Of a stretch of 64,000 nt of DNA, positions 1-11,000 are shown piece after piece. Under the pieces are notes generated by a model. The model worked only from the letters and a program-made list of their open reading frames with translations. It was not told where the DNA came from and ran no database searches. The stretch lies in the NCBI GenBank assembly GCA_031841125.1, contig CM063109.1, positions 23,593,321 to 23,657,320 on the forward strand, in the 5' to 3' direction. A program made the position numbers and the translations under genes. How positions within the stretch are numbered: the stretch's first letter is position 1; every line of letters starts with the position of its first letter. The DNA is from Acanthococcus lagerstroemiae. Taxonomy: Eukaryota; Arthropoda; Insecta; Hemiptera; Eriococcidae.

Positions 1-679
1 AGGGCATTCTGTAAGACCTGGAAAAGTCATGGAATTTTGAAAGAAAATCGAAAAAGTCAGGAGAATTTGAAGAAAATTTTATGATGAGAAAGTTTTGTAC
101 AGTTTTCTTTGTCAGACTCAATTAAACTTTTTTTATTTTATTTTAATAATTTGATTAATAACGTCTACAAGGCAAATAACTTGATTAAAAAAAAATAATA
201 ATTTGATTAATAATGTCTACCAGGCAAATAACTTGATTGGAATTTGGAAGACCCTTATTTGAACAAAAAGTGCAGAATTTTTTGGAACTAAGACTTGATG
301 ATTTTTGGTCGGGTGTAATTCCTAATGAAGTTGAGTTTGCACCAGTGATTAATTTCCTCAACATGGTATTGATTCTTTCACATGGAAACGCTTTTTTTGA
401 TGGAGGGTTTTCTGAAAATAATGAGACTCCCTCAAGAATGTCTTGTGGGTCAGAGATAAGTGTATGATGCACTGATGTATAATGGTGGGGTGTCGAACAT
501 TATTGTGACAAAAAGTCTTATTCATGCTGCGCGCAATGCAAATGCCCTTTAAAAAGATGCGCTGCCAAAGAAAAGTCAAGAAAAGAATGTGAAATTAAAA
601 GCAACAGCCATGGAAAATTCTGGGGGAAAAAACTGGAAAAATCAGGGAATTTTATTTTCGGGAAAAAGTGGACACCCTG
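1..679. mobile_element. Right part of a hAT-like element (left end outside window)
   Basis: The right end at 663-679 reads AAAAAGTGGACACCCTG. Its reverse complement starts CAGGGTGTCCACTTTTT, matching the end of the MITE at 36373-36760 (CAGGGTGGCCACTTTTT). The outer parts are full of 'gaaaaatcagggaatttt' type sequence, the same internal composition as that MITE. A degenerate transposase-like coding remnant lies inside (next entry). I infer a deletion derivative of a hAT-type element. The left end is not in the window, so no target duplication can be checked. Confidence 0.55.
237..600 (+). pseudogene. Degenerate C-terminal fragment of a transposase-like protein
   Basis: The + frame at 237-467 contains LRLDDFWSGVIPNEVEF followed by ILSHGNAFFDGGFSENNE. 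The second motif resembles the 'SHGNA.(V/A)ERGFS' block near the C-terminus of hAT-type domesticated and transposon proteins. Coding similarity seems to continue past the stop, with LIHAARNANA at about 511-545 in the same sense but another frame. There is no intact start and several stops, so this is a broken remnant inside the element ending at 679. The family assignment is from memory of the motif only. Confidence 0.45.
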
Positions 680-816
680 AAAGGATTGAAGTTATGTACT
701 ATAGGACTGAAAATTGAATGTTACGCAGCGCCTGACAAATTCACGTTATGCAATATTTTTATATAACCTTTTTAATAGCATTCATCATGAACTTTGAATT
801 AGTTCATATACAGATT

Positions 817-980
817 CAGAGGGTGTAGCTACGGGGGGGGGGGGTCTGAACCCCCTGGCATCGGCCGACAATGTAAAAAAAAATTGAAATTTATTCTGGT
901 AATAGTAAGTATTACACCTGTAATGTTGTAAAAGTGAAACGACCCCCCCCCCCTTCATACCAAGTCTGGCTACGCCACTA
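817..980. mobile_element. hAT MITE with 8-bp target duplication TACAGATT
   Basis: The left end CAGAGGGTGTAGCTA and the right end TAGTGGCGTAGCC (read inward) form imperfect TIRs. The flanks 809-816 and 981-988 both read TACAGATT, an 8-bp duplication typical of hAT insertion. G- and C-homopolymers lie just inside the two ends. It is inserted in the left arm of the long inverted repeat. Confidence 0.8.
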
Positions 981-1375
981 TACAGATTTTACCTATCGGT
1001 GAAATCAAAGGTGCTAAAGCACTTACAATACTTTGTCGCTTTGTAGCGCCTTCAGTATGGGAGATAGGCAAAAGTCACGTATAACCTTAACAGTAGTAAT
1101 GGTTGAGATCTACAAAATGAGTCATCTCTAAATTTGCCTATCTGCAATATTGAAGGCGCTATAAAGCGACAAAGTATTGTAAGTGCTTTAGCGCCTTCAA
1201 TTTCTCAGATAGGCAAAATTTAAATAGGACCTTTTTGTTACTCTTAATTAGTAGAACTAAAAAGGTTGTATGCAAATTTGGTTCATCTCGCATATTGGAG
1301 GCGGTAGACCATTGAAGTAAAAATATTGGTAAAAATCAAAACTTCGAAAGAAAAGAGGTATGAGGTAAAGAAATA

Positions 1376-1813
1376 CAGAGAAACCTGTCTACAGTGGAAA
1401 CTCAACGGACCACTCCAAAAATTTCCATAGTGACAGGTGTTCCACATTAGCCAGGTAAACCAAAAAAAAAAAGTACGTTTTAGCTCTCTATTCTTTCTCG
1501 CCTTGTACACGCTTTTGTCTATTTCATTTCGTATACCTTTGTTCCAGCCCTGGTAAAACTCTTGTGATACAAACCGCACAAGAGCCGCACTACCTTAAAG
1601 AAACGTGCGCTAACATGGAAAAATCAATGAAAGACACATGTCAATTTCTATTTTACACAGGTTTTTTGTACATTTTTAGTTTCCACTTCCACGTTAGACA
1701 GGTTTTCCAGATTATATATTGAAATGTACAGGTTTTCTCAACGGACCACGTGTTTTTTTCCACAGTGACAGGTTTTCCGGATTAGACGAGTCCACTGTAG
1801 ACAGGTTTCACTG
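1376..1813. mobile_element. pogo/Tigger-like MITE, TA target site
   Basis: The ends read CAGAGAAACCTGTCTACAGT and, inward from the right, CAGTGAAACCTGTCTACAGT. Both are flanked by TA (1374-1375, 1814-1815). Internal text repeats the theme 'acaggttttcc...acggaccac'. The 438 bp length and the CAGTG... start fit a Tc1/mariner-pogo non-autonomous element. No transposase frame is present. Confidence 0.75.
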
Positions 1814-2069
1814 TATAACATGATATATGAACATCAGTAAAATTAAACAAGTTTTATTTTATATTAAAGAAAGAGAAGAAAAATAACAAGGGTAAATTAC
1901 CCGAAAAAATCTTTTTGTACTTGAATTCCGAATGATTCTTCTTATTAAATCAATGAAATTGAACATTTTATTCTAAATTCAAAAAAAAAGAAAAAGAAAA
2001 GAAAACTCTGAAAAAATGTTTTTGACTTGGATTTTGGAGGATTTCTCCTATTTTTTAAAGTAGCATATA

Positions 2070-2540
2070 CAGTGGAACTTCCACATAACGAACCTCCAAG
2101 GGGACGAAGAAAAACTTCGTTGTATAGAAATCCTTTTTTTTTTAAATTACAGTTCCTATGTATGTATATGTACGGTACTGTAAGGTAAACTTTATACATA
2201 CTGTAAGTAAATAATAACGGGTATAATTAATTAGGTAGAATACACACGAGAAACTATGAGAGCTTTTCATGAAAAGAAATGCCCACCCATATATTATATG
2301 TGCAGTGCAGTTCTCGTTATCATTTTGGTCAATCGTTAAATTACCAGAATGTACTGTGTATGTTTTCAATGTAATTCAAGCATTCGAGCTTCTAAACGGT
2401 GAAAAAAAGTTCGTTATATAGAAATTTTCTTTCATTATAAAGAAACGTGTCTTTGAATGGAAATTCCAAGGGACCAGCCAAAAAGTTCGTTGTATAGAAA
2501 ATTTCGTTATATAGAAGTTCGTTATAGGGAAGTTCCACTG
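2070..2540. mobile_element. pogo/Tigger-like MITE, 471 bp, TA target site
   Basis: TIRs CAGTGGAACTTCCACATAAC (left) and CAGTGGAACTTCCCTATAAC (right, read inward) are flanked by TA at 2068-2069 and 2541-2542. The motif 'ttcgttgtatagaaa' recurs inside both halves. Non-coding. Confidence 0.85.
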
Positions 2541-2865
2541 TATAAACCTTCGCCACAAACTGTTACTGATGCCTTACTGACCAATCGAATCTGCTTTTCC
2601 ACTGATCAGGTCTGTCATGGGAGGGGAAATGAGGAAAACATAAATAGGTTGGACGTATCTCCGAAGTGAAAATACTTGAATTCTTTTGTTCGGCCGTTGA
2701 ATTGATGCAAAAATACTGCGTAGTAGTTTGTTGTACATTTGAGTTTCTCAAGTATGAAATTCTTCATCTTTCGTAAGAAAGCGAGAGATAACGATAAGAC
2801 AGTTTATAACTCCACCAAAGGGAGCGAGCGATTATGATTTACAAATTTTTTGCATAGCCTGTATA

Positions 2866-3281
2866 TGGACGCTGTTAAGCGTATGGGAATCAACCAGCAA
2901 AATCAGTTTTTTGAGAACACGTGATTCGAAGTTCAAGAGCAGTGGCGTAGCGTCGGGGGCACAGGGGGCACGTGCCCCCCCATATTTTTACATAGTCCTC
3001 TAATATCGGCGATTTTTAAAAAATACCGCAATTTTCGACTATTTCTCCCTTGAAAACCTCATTGTGCCCCCCTTTGAGAAACCCCTAGCTACGCCACTGT
3101 TCAAGAGCTATGTAGAAACCGTATGACATAGCGCTTAGATAAGCTTTTTTCAACGTCAGTACACTTTTCCGAATCGGGGCCCAATTAAAAAAAAATCTAC
3201 TTTTTACGCTCTTTCCAACGATGCTAATAACTCATTTTGTTTACAAATGTTGGTTGGTTCCGTTACGCTTAACAGCGTCCA
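2866..3281. mobile_element. MITE (TGGACGCTGTTAAGC ends) interrupted by a hAT MITE
   Basis: The outer TIR TGGACGCTGTTAAGCGTA pairs with TTACGCTTAACAGCGTCCA at the right end. A second, uninterrupted copy lies at 56795-57043 in the opposite orientation; it shares TTCGAATCACGTGTTCTC and CTATGTCATACAGTTTCTAC-like blocks. Here the element is split by the hAT MITE at 2940-3099. Confidence 0.75.
2940..3099. mobile_element. Nested hAT MITE, 160 bp, TSD TTCAAGAG
   Basis: Ends CAGTGGCGTAGCG and CAGTGGCGTAGCT (read inward) are flanked on both sides by TTCAAGAG (2932-2939 and 3100-3107), a perfect 8-bp duplication. C- and G-runs sit inside the ends. It is inserted in the TGGACGC MITE and is therefore younger than it. 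Confidence 0.9.
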
Positions 3282-4632
3282 TATGGGAGAACTTTTTTTT
3301 TTTTTCAATAATGTTACCCGACATTGGGTCTAATTTGGTTCCATTTAGTCCAAAAATGAACCTCTATCAATATTTTGTTGTTGAAATAATCTTAACCCAT
3401 ACCGTTTTTCTCCCAAAGTTTTAATTTTTACCAGTATCAGTGGTCTACCGCCTTAAATATGCGATATGGACCAAATTTGCACCTAACCTTTTTAATAGTA
3501 TTTATCGCGAACTTTAAATTAGTTCATATACAAATTTTGCCTATCTGTAAAATTGAAGGCGTTGTAAAGCAACAAACTATTGTAAATGCTTTAGCGCCTT
3601 CAATACTGCAGATAGGCTAAATTTGTACATAACTCATTTTGTAGATCTCAGTCATTACTACTGTTAAAGTTGAATGCGAATTTTGCCTATCTGCTATACT
3701 GAAGGCGCTATAAAGCAACAAAATATTGTAGGTCCTTTGACACCTTCAATTTCACAGATATGCATAATTTGTACGTGAACTAATTTAAAATTCGCAATGG
3801 ATATGTTGAAGATAAGATTAATTAATATAAGAATAATTAATATTAATACAGGGTGAACTTTATACCCTCCATTATTAATTCAAAATAATATTTCAATAAA
3901 TTTTATTATTTTTTCATTACATATTAATGGTATATCATCAATTTTTAAGTTCATTAAATTTTATTTTAACAATAAATTATTTTTCCGGCATTTTTAAGGC
4001 GCTGCGGTAACATTCAATTTTTAGCCCTTACATAACTTCAAGGACAAATCTCTTTGGAAAAATGTACAAATTAAAAAAAAAAAATTTAAACATTTTTTAT
4101 TTTACCAAAGGAAATTTTTTTACCTGGGTCTTAAAAATTTCGCAAAAAAACCTTGACGATTCATCTTACTCAAGAGGCTGGGGGCATGTTGACATCATAA
4201 TCTGCCACTTGAGGGTAATAATTATCAATTTGTTCAAACATGTTTTTTGTGAAATTCATTTCCTTCAGCCGCACCACACCAAGAGAAGCGTTCCCAAGGA
4301 CTGGGGGCAAATTGGTCTTAAAATGTAGGAAATTAAAAATTAACACTTTTCTCGGAAAGGTTTCTTTACCAAATTTTCTCTGTTTTTTCTCTATCTTTCA
4401 CCGTTCTTGAGATGCTCGTAATTTCCCAGAAAATTTTGTTTTTCCCTCCGAGGTTTCGCATTCAAAAAGAACCAATTTCGGATTTGCTTGTCATTTAAAT
4501 TGCATAATTTGCTATTGGCAGGCTCAAATCATTCATTCTCCCTTCTATTGTTTCACTGCATTTTTTATAGAAAATCATTTTCATCAATTGGATTTCTCCA
4601 AGAAAAACCTAAAGGGAGGCAAGTTAATATCA

Positions 4633-5150
4633 TAGTGGTGTCAAAAAAGTACGATAGTATCGATACTTGATTAGATTCGATACTTATCGATACTTTGACT
4701 TGAGTATCGATACCTACTATAATTTTTTTAATGCTATGACAACTTTGTAAATGTAATTTGACTCGGTGATATTTTCTTTGTTGGTTCCTTCAAGAAGTGT
4801 TTCATTATTCTAGTTTCTAGTATTTTTAGTTTTACCTGGTGATTTTAAACCAAAAATTTAAATTTTCATGTTTGAAAAAAAAAAAAAAAGAAAGTTGATT
4901 CGTTATTTTACCAAACGATTTTAAACCAAAAAAATTTAATTTAGGTAGTAAAAAATAGATAGTAGTTAATTTTGATTCTTCAGTCCCCCTCCCCCTTTAA
5001 ATTTATTTATCTGTTGACTTTGAATTATCAATTCTGTTTCAGCACTCAGCCTGGCAAGGTGAAGGTATCGATAGTACGATACTTATCGCTACTTTTGAAC
5101 ACCCAATTGACACTAACCGATACTTTTTTGTTCGATACTTGACACCTCTA
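4633..5150. mobile_element. hAT-like MITE with GTATCGATAC-rich ends
   Basis: The left end TAGTGGTGTCAAAAAAGTA and the right end (inward) TAGAGGTGTCAAGTATCGAA form TIRs. The subterminal regions are filled with overlapping copies of GTATCGATAC. The flanks TAATATCA and CAATATTA look like a diverged 8-bp duplication. No coding capacity. Confidence 0.65.
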
Positions 5151-5516
5151 CAATATTATAACCAACGAATGGCAAATTTATCGTAGTGCTTAGTGTGCCT
5201 AAGCACAACATGGTAAAATTCAGGGGGAAATAAAAAATGAATAGAATGAGAATAAAATTCGTTGCTCATGTACATATTTTTGAGGGCGGCGGACAAAACT
5301 GGCACACAGCCGCAAACCAGGTGAATCCGACCTTAGATGGGGGTGACTTATAGCAAACTGGAATTCTCTTGACGTTTCAGTAGAACTAGAGTACTGGACT
5401 GTTGGCCATCTTTATCTTCAGCCAATTAGAAAGCCGACTGAAAATGTGGTCCTTTGGGCCGGATTGCGACTGATTATTTTAATTCGATTTAATTGTATAT
5501 TTTGAATTTGTCGTAG

Positions 5517-6311
5517 GGTGGTACGATTTCCGTATCGAATTTGGGTATGTTCAACATCAAGAGCGTTTCGTCGATTATAAATCCTCCGCAAGCTTGTATT
5601 CTCGGTATCGGCTCGATTCAGCAACGTCTGGTTCCCGAGAAGTCAGCTCCGAACGGGTGAGTTAGATGCTTCAATGATAGAGTAAGATCTGTTCCGATTC
5701 GCAGAGTTCGGATTACTTCCGTTAAAGCACCTAGAAATATGCGAGTACTAACATCCGCCATTTTGAGTCGCATTGGTTCCCGACAATCCACAATTCGATG
5801 AGCTGAACGTTCCGCGTAGTGAATTGTGAATCTTCGGGCTCTCATCGACTCAAAATGGCGGACGTCAGTACTCGGCTGTTTCCAGGTGCTCTCTACTTCC
5901 GTGAGTTATTGATCCAGTATTGACGAATTGGATTATGGGCAGCGATACTCGTCTTGGTAGGGCTCTATAGTTTCACCTGGGTATACTAAGCCGCCATTTT
6001 GGTTCATACTGCGCCCGTGGATGCCGAATCCGACTATGCGGAGCGTAACGCGTAGTCAATTCGGCATCGACGGGCGTAGTATGAACCAAAATGGTGGCTT
6101 AGTATACCCAGGTGAAACTATAGAGCCCTAGTCTTGGGTAGACCGTTCGGTTTTTAAAAACGTGATATTGAACCTTTGCAGAATGAAAGTATCCGAATAC
6201 GTGCAGTTCACATTGAGTTGCGATCACCGTGTCGTAGACGGCGCTGTCGGAGCTCAGTGGTTGCTGGCGTTCCGCAAGTTGATCGAAGAGCCTCAACACA
6301 TGCTTTTGTAA
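5517..6311 (+). CDS. DLAT: Dihydrolipoyllysine acetyltransferase (pyruvate dehydrogenase E2), last two coding exons
   Basis: E2 of the mitochondrial pyruvate dehydrogenase complex moves the acetyl group from lipoyllysine to CoA. Exon 5517-5656 follows acceptor tcgtag and ends at donor GTGAGT. It encodes [16 protein letters not shown] followed by [19 protein letters not shown], the conserved core of the 2-oxoacid dehydrogenase catalytic domain. Exon 6182-6311 follows ttgcag and encodes the active-site block [16 protein letters not shown] (catalytic His and Asp of HRVVDG), ending QHMLL and TAA at 6309-6311. The split Gly codon (GG|A) joins the exons in frame. The preceding catalytic-domain exon and the lipoyl domains are not recognisable in 1-5516, so the rest of the gene presumably lies upstream of the window. 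Assignment to E2 of PDH rather than the branched-chain or oxoglutarate enzymes rests on the [11 protein letters not shown] and IEEPQHMLL blocks. Confidence 0.92.
5714..5902. repeat. Palindromic MITE in the DLAT intron
   Basis: The arms AGCACCTAGAAATATGCGAG and, read from the right, AGCACCTGGAAACAGCCGAG continue into inverted copies of CCGCCATTTTGAGTCG (5756-5771) and CGACTCAAAATGGCGG (5846-5861). The loop contains a second small pairing (acaattc...gaattgt). It shares the CCGCCATTTTG core with the 173 bp palindromes of this window but not their ends. Outer borders are approximate. Confidence 0.7.
5958..6130. mobile_element. 173-bp palindromic MITE, copy 1
   Basis: An almost perfect inverted repeat starts TAGGGCTCTATAG and ends CTATAGAGCCCTA, with GTCTTGG duplicated at 5951-5957 and 6131-6137. 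The arms contain GGTATACTAAGCCGCCATTT and its complement, and the loop contains GACTATGCGGAGCG. It ends only 51 bp before the last DLAT exon. Copies 2 and 3 are at 57511-57683 and 58266-58438. Confidence 0.92.
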
Positions 6312-6830
6312 TCGTCGATGGTGGATTTTCGATATGAAGTTCGACATTACATCAATGGTCACCGCGAATGATTTGTTCATCGTTTGTTCGCAGTAGGCGG
6401 CATAGAAATAACGGCACGGTCACGTATTCGGCGCGAGAAAAGTGATCCTGTTACTTCGTATAATTTTATTGATTAAGCATTCCTGAGCGCGGATTTTCGC
6501 GTCCCTTTTCGGGGCTTTTATTGTTTTCGTTTTCAAACAGGTTGCGGTTGGGAGCGCCATTTCAAAAATGGAAAATGATAGAGACAACGAACAAAACTGT
6601 ATACTACGCTGTAACCAACGTTATTTAGCGATAATCAGACGTTACCAAAATTATAATTGTTAATTTTTAATTTATTGTTGAATGAAAAACGTATATTATA
6701 CTTCTGTAATTTCATGTAAAGTCTTAGGGATTGTGTGACAACGTTCCTAAAATACGAACCAATTGCCGAGTCGCAGTTTGTTTTCTTGTTCTCAGTGGAG
6801 GAGTGAGTTCGAAGCAGAGTACTGTACCTG
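6312..6830. other. DLAT 3' flank, no gene seen
   Basis: This is the 3' UTR and intergenic sequence after the DLAT stop. No canonical AATAAA in + orientation was seen directly after the stop, and no convincing coding frame is present. Confidence 0.4.
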
Positions 6831-6939
6831 CCGGGCGGTACGTCACATTAACTGATCAGACGTACTTGGTACGAGGTAACACTATAGGTAAACTTCTGGA
6901 CTGGTAATTAGTATCAGGGACGACCGTGTTTACTGGGTA

Positions 6940-7160
6940 AGAGCCATCAAGTATTACCGGGAACCCCCGGGTAATAAGTATCGGTAATTACTGGGGGTTA
7001 CCAGGTAGTAGGTCATGATAATTATCGGGTACCCCCGGGTAGTAGGTATGGGTGTTGACCAGGGTTACCTAGTAGTGGGTAATGATTAATACCGAGTACC
7101 CCGGGTAATAGGTATGGGGGATTACCGGGGGTTACTTGGTAGTAGGGACAACTGAGTCGT
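6940..7160. repeat. Minisatellite, about 67-bp unit, three copies
   Basis: The words GGGTAATAAGTATCGG (about 6969), GGGTAGTAGGTATGGG (7035) and GGGTAATAGGTATGGG (7102) recur about every 67 bp, each followed by a block like ATTACTGGGGGTTACCAGGTA. Copies diverge by several bases. Confidence 0.75.
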
Positions 7161-7510
7161 AGGTATTTGCTGATAAGAAGTAATGCTGATGACGGGGTAC
7201 TGCAAGACAAGACCTCGTGATGTTCTTTTTCGAATTTTGCTCTCAACCCGAGCCCTGGAATCAGCCCCTTCGAGTAGCACCTCAGAGACGATGGTGAGGC
7301 TGTTAGGGCTGACCCAGTGATGCTTGTTTTAGGTGTGATATATACTGTATTGTAACAATTTTAATGCTATTTGATCTGGGAAAATTAAATTTGTACGTTG
7401 TTTACGTCCTCGAAGAATGCCGCGCTGAGATTCGTAAAGTAATAATTGTAAATAGAGTGACAGTATCTCGACGGAAGAAAATGATAGAGAGTCACAAACG
7501 GGTTGAATTG

Positions 7511-10500
7511 AAGACTGTTTTCTACTCAATTTTTCACGCCAAGTTCAAATTTGGCAGAGACCCTCGGTTCCCGAGAACAACTCGAAAATGTGGAAATGAC
7601 TGTAGCTCAATTTTGAAGACGGATTTGAATTCGTCTCGAAAAATTGAGTAATTAGCACCAGCGCTGACGCCGAAGCCCTCCGTTAATTATTTTGCCCAAA
7701 AAAAGACATGATGTATTTTCAAAATTTGACAAAATCAAAACTTTCAAATTGAAGACTGTTTCCTATTCAATTTTTCACGCTGAGTTCGAAATCGTTGTTC
7801 AAATTTGGCGGCGACGCTCCGTTGCCGAGATACACTCGAAAATGGGTCCAGTAAATGCGAATTTCCGAAGAATGTGGTAATGCCTTCAAAATGGTGAGCA
7901 TGCAACCCAATTAACACCATTTGAACTAATAAAACGCCAAAATCTCTGGATCGGTGAGAGCTAGAGCAAAATGGTTTGAAAATTTGGATAGAGCAGACAA
8001 TTTTGAATAAGACTGTCATTTCAGCTGGGAAAAAAATTTTTTCGCCCACAAAAAGACATGAGTATAGTAAAGAGAAATTTTCAAAATTTGACAAGATCCA
8101 AACTTTCGAATTGAAGACTGTTTCCTATTCAAAATTTCGTTGATAGAGATTCGACGAATCATCAAGAGCATGTCATTTCAGCTGGGAAAAAAATTTTTTC
8201 GCCCACAAAAAGACATGAGTATAGTAAAGAGAAATTTTCAAAATTTGACAAGATCCAAACTTTCGAATTGAAGACTGTTTCCTATTCAATTTTTCACGCT
8301 GAGTTCGAATTCGTTGTTCAAATTTGGCGGCGACGCTCCGTTGCCGAGATACACTCGAAAATGGGTTCAATAAATGCGAATTTTCGATGAATGTGGTAAC
8401 GCCTTCAACGTGGTGAGCATGCAACCCAATTAACACCCTTTGAACTAATAAAACGCCAAAATCTCTGGATTGGTGAGAGCTAGAGCAAAACGGTTTGAAA
8501 ATTTGGATAGAGCAGAAAATTTTGAATAAGACTGTCATTTCAACCGGGAAAAAATTTTTTTCGCCCAAAAAAGACATGATGTATATATAGTATGGAGAAA
8601 TTTTCAAAATTGGACAAAATCAAAACTTTCGAATTGAAGACTGTGTCCTATTCAATTTTTCACGCTGAGTTCGGAATTCGTTGTTCAAATTTGGCGGCGA
8701 CGCTCCGTTGCCGAGATACACTCGAAAATGTGTCCAGTAAATGCGAATTTCCAAAGAATGTGGTAACGCCTTCAACATGGTGAGCATGCAACCCAATTAA
8801 CACCATTTGAACTAATAAAACGCCAAAATCTCTGGATCGGTGAGAGCTAGAGCAAAACGGTTTGAAAATTTGGATAGAGGAGACAATTTTGAATAAGACT
8901 GTCATTTCAGCCGGGAAAAAAATTTTTTCACCCAAAAAAAGACATGATGTATAGTATGGAGAAATTTTCAAAATCTGACAAAATCAAAACTTTCGAATTG
9001 AAGACTGTTTCCTATTCAATTTTTCACGCTGAGTTCGAATTCGTTGTTCAAATTTGGCGGCGACGCTCCGTTGCCGAGATACACTCGAAAATGGGTTCAA
9101 TAAATGCGAATTTTCGATGAATGTGGTAACGCCTTCAACGTGGTGAGCATGCAACCCAATTAACACCCTTTGAACTAATAAAACGCCAAAATCTCTGGAT
9201 CGGTGAGAGCTAGAGCAAAACGGTTTGAAAATTTGGATAGAGCAGAAAATTTTGAATAAGACTGTCATTTCAACCGGGAAAAAATTTTTTTCGCCCAAAA
9301 AAGACATGATGTATATATAGTATGGAGAAATTTTCAAAATTGGACAAAATCAAAACTTTCGAATTGAAGACTGTGTCCTATTCAATTTTTCACGCTGAGT
9401 TCGAATTCGTTGTTCAAATTTGGCGGCGACGCTCCGTTGCCGAGATACACTCGAAAATGGGTCCAGTAAATGCGAATTTCCGAAGAATGTGGTAACGCCT
9501 TCAACGTGGTGAGCATGCAACCCAATTAACACCCTTTGAACTAATAAAACGCCAAAATCTCTGGATTGGTGAGAGCTAGAGCAAAACGGTTTGAAAATTT
9601 GGATAGAGCAGAAAATTTTGAATAAGACTGTCATTTCAACCGGGAAAAAATTTTTTTCGCCCAAAAAAGACATGATGTATATATAGTATGGAGAAATTTT
9701 CAAAATTGGACAAAATCAAAACTTTCGAATTGAAGACTGTGTCCTATTCAATTTTTCACGCTGAGTTCGAATTCGTTGTTCAAATTTGGCGGCGACGCTC
9801 CGTTGCCGAGATACACTCGAAAATGGGTCCAATAAATGCGAATTTCCGAAGAATGTGGTAACGCCTTCAACGTGGTGAGCATGCAACCCAATTAACACCA
9901 TTTGAACTAATAAAACGCAAAATCTCTGGATCGGTGAGAGCTAGAGCAAAACGGTTTGAAAATTTGGATAGAGCAGACAATTTTGAATAAGACTGTCATT
10001 TCAGCCGGGAAAAAAAAATTTTCACCCAAAAAAAGACATGATGTATATAGTATGGAGAAATTTTCAAAATTTGACAAAATCCAAACTTTCGAATTGAAGA
10101 CTGTGTCCTATTCAAATTTTCACGCTGAGTTCGAATTCGTTGTTCAAATTTGGCGGCGACGCTCCGTTGCCGAGATACACTCGAAAATGGGTCCAATAAA
10201 TGCGAATTTCCGAAGAATGTAGTAACGCCTTCAACATGGTGAGCATGCAACTCAATTAACACCATTTGAACTAATAAAACGCCAAAATCTCTGGATCGGT
10301 GAGAGCTAGAGCAAAACGGTTTGAAAATTTGGATAGAGCAGGCAATTTCGAATAAAATTGTCATTTCAGCTAGAACAAAAATTTTTTCGCCCAAAAAAAG
10401 ATATGATGTTATAGTATGGAGAAATTTTCAAAATTTGACAAAACAAAACTTTCAAATTGAAGACTGCTTCCGACTCAATTTTTCGCGCTGAGTTCGAATT

Positions 10501-10720
10501 CGTTGTTCAAATTTGACGGCAGCGCTCCGTTCCCGAGATGCACGCGGAAATGTTGGAGAAATGTTTCAAAAAATGACTCGCCTAATTTTGACGAAGGATT
10601 TCAATTCGTCTCGAAAAATTGAGCAATTAGCCGCTGCGCCGACGCCGAAGCTCTCCGATAATATCTTTGCCCGAATAAAGATATGATTTATAGTATGGAG
10701 AAATTTAGAAAAGTAGACTA
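7511..10720. repeat. Satellite array, about nine monomers of 241-366 bp
   Basis: The anchor GAAGACTG(T/C) within 'tttcgaattgaagactgt' recurs with starts near 7511, 7752, 8114, 8271, 8637, 9001, 9367, 9733, 10097 and 10460. The core period is 362-366 bp. One short step of 157 bp (8114 to 8271) is a partial duplication. The first (7511-7751) and last (10460-about 10710) units are of another type, about 241-250 bp, sharing GAATTCGTCTCGAAAAATTG and GACGCCGAAG-type blocks that are absent from the core units. Core units share AACGCCTTCAACGTGGTGAG and CGCCAAAATCTCTGGAT. The region between 10720 and 10780 is transition sequence. Confidence 0.93.
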
Positions 10721-10787
10721 TTTTTAAGTCAATTTTTCAGGATGAGTTCAAATTTAGCGGCGACGCTCCATTCCCGAGGTATACATA

Positions 10788-11000
10788 TTGTCTTACTCTG
10801 GTTCCCCGGGAAAGAGTAATTCATCTTACCCAGCTATCCTTGTACACGGCTATTCACATTACCTGGGTAGCCCAGTAGACGGTGATTCACCCTATCGAGG
10901 TACTCTGGTACCCGTGTTTTATCCTACCAGGTACTACAAGGTAATACACCAAGTAACACTAGGCACCTCGAAATACTCACCCCCTGAACCCCCTGTGTGA
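10788..11000. repeat. Degenerate GGTA/TACC minisatellite, right cluster
   Basis: Repeats of the type 'tacccagctatccttgtacacggctattcacattacc' are strung together on this strand. They are comparable in composition and opposite in sense to the 6940-7160 cluster. The + frame is open for 70 codons, but this looks like a by-product of the repeat. Confidence 0.55.

Larger units (their letters stand above)
686..4043. repeat. Long inverted repeat (arms 686-1340 and 3405-4043) packed with nested MITEs
   Basis: The left arm and the right arm are reverse complements of each other with moderate identity. TTGAAGTTATGTA near 686 pairs with the sequence near 4040, and AAAATTGAATGTTACGCAGC at 707 pairs with the sequence at 3996-4017. 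The blocks with GATCTACAAAATGAG (1109) and CTCATTTTGTAGATCT (3633) also pair. Each arm holds smaller palindromes built on TTTGCCTATCTG and GAAGGCGCTATAAAGC. It could be a 3.4 kb long-TIR transposon or two inverted copies of one repeat. No clean target duplication is visible at the outer ends. Confidence 0.55.

Noticed and set aside
7364..7880. + strand frames in the satellite (95 and 62 codons)
   Set aside because: Repeated with the satellite period and inconsistent among units.
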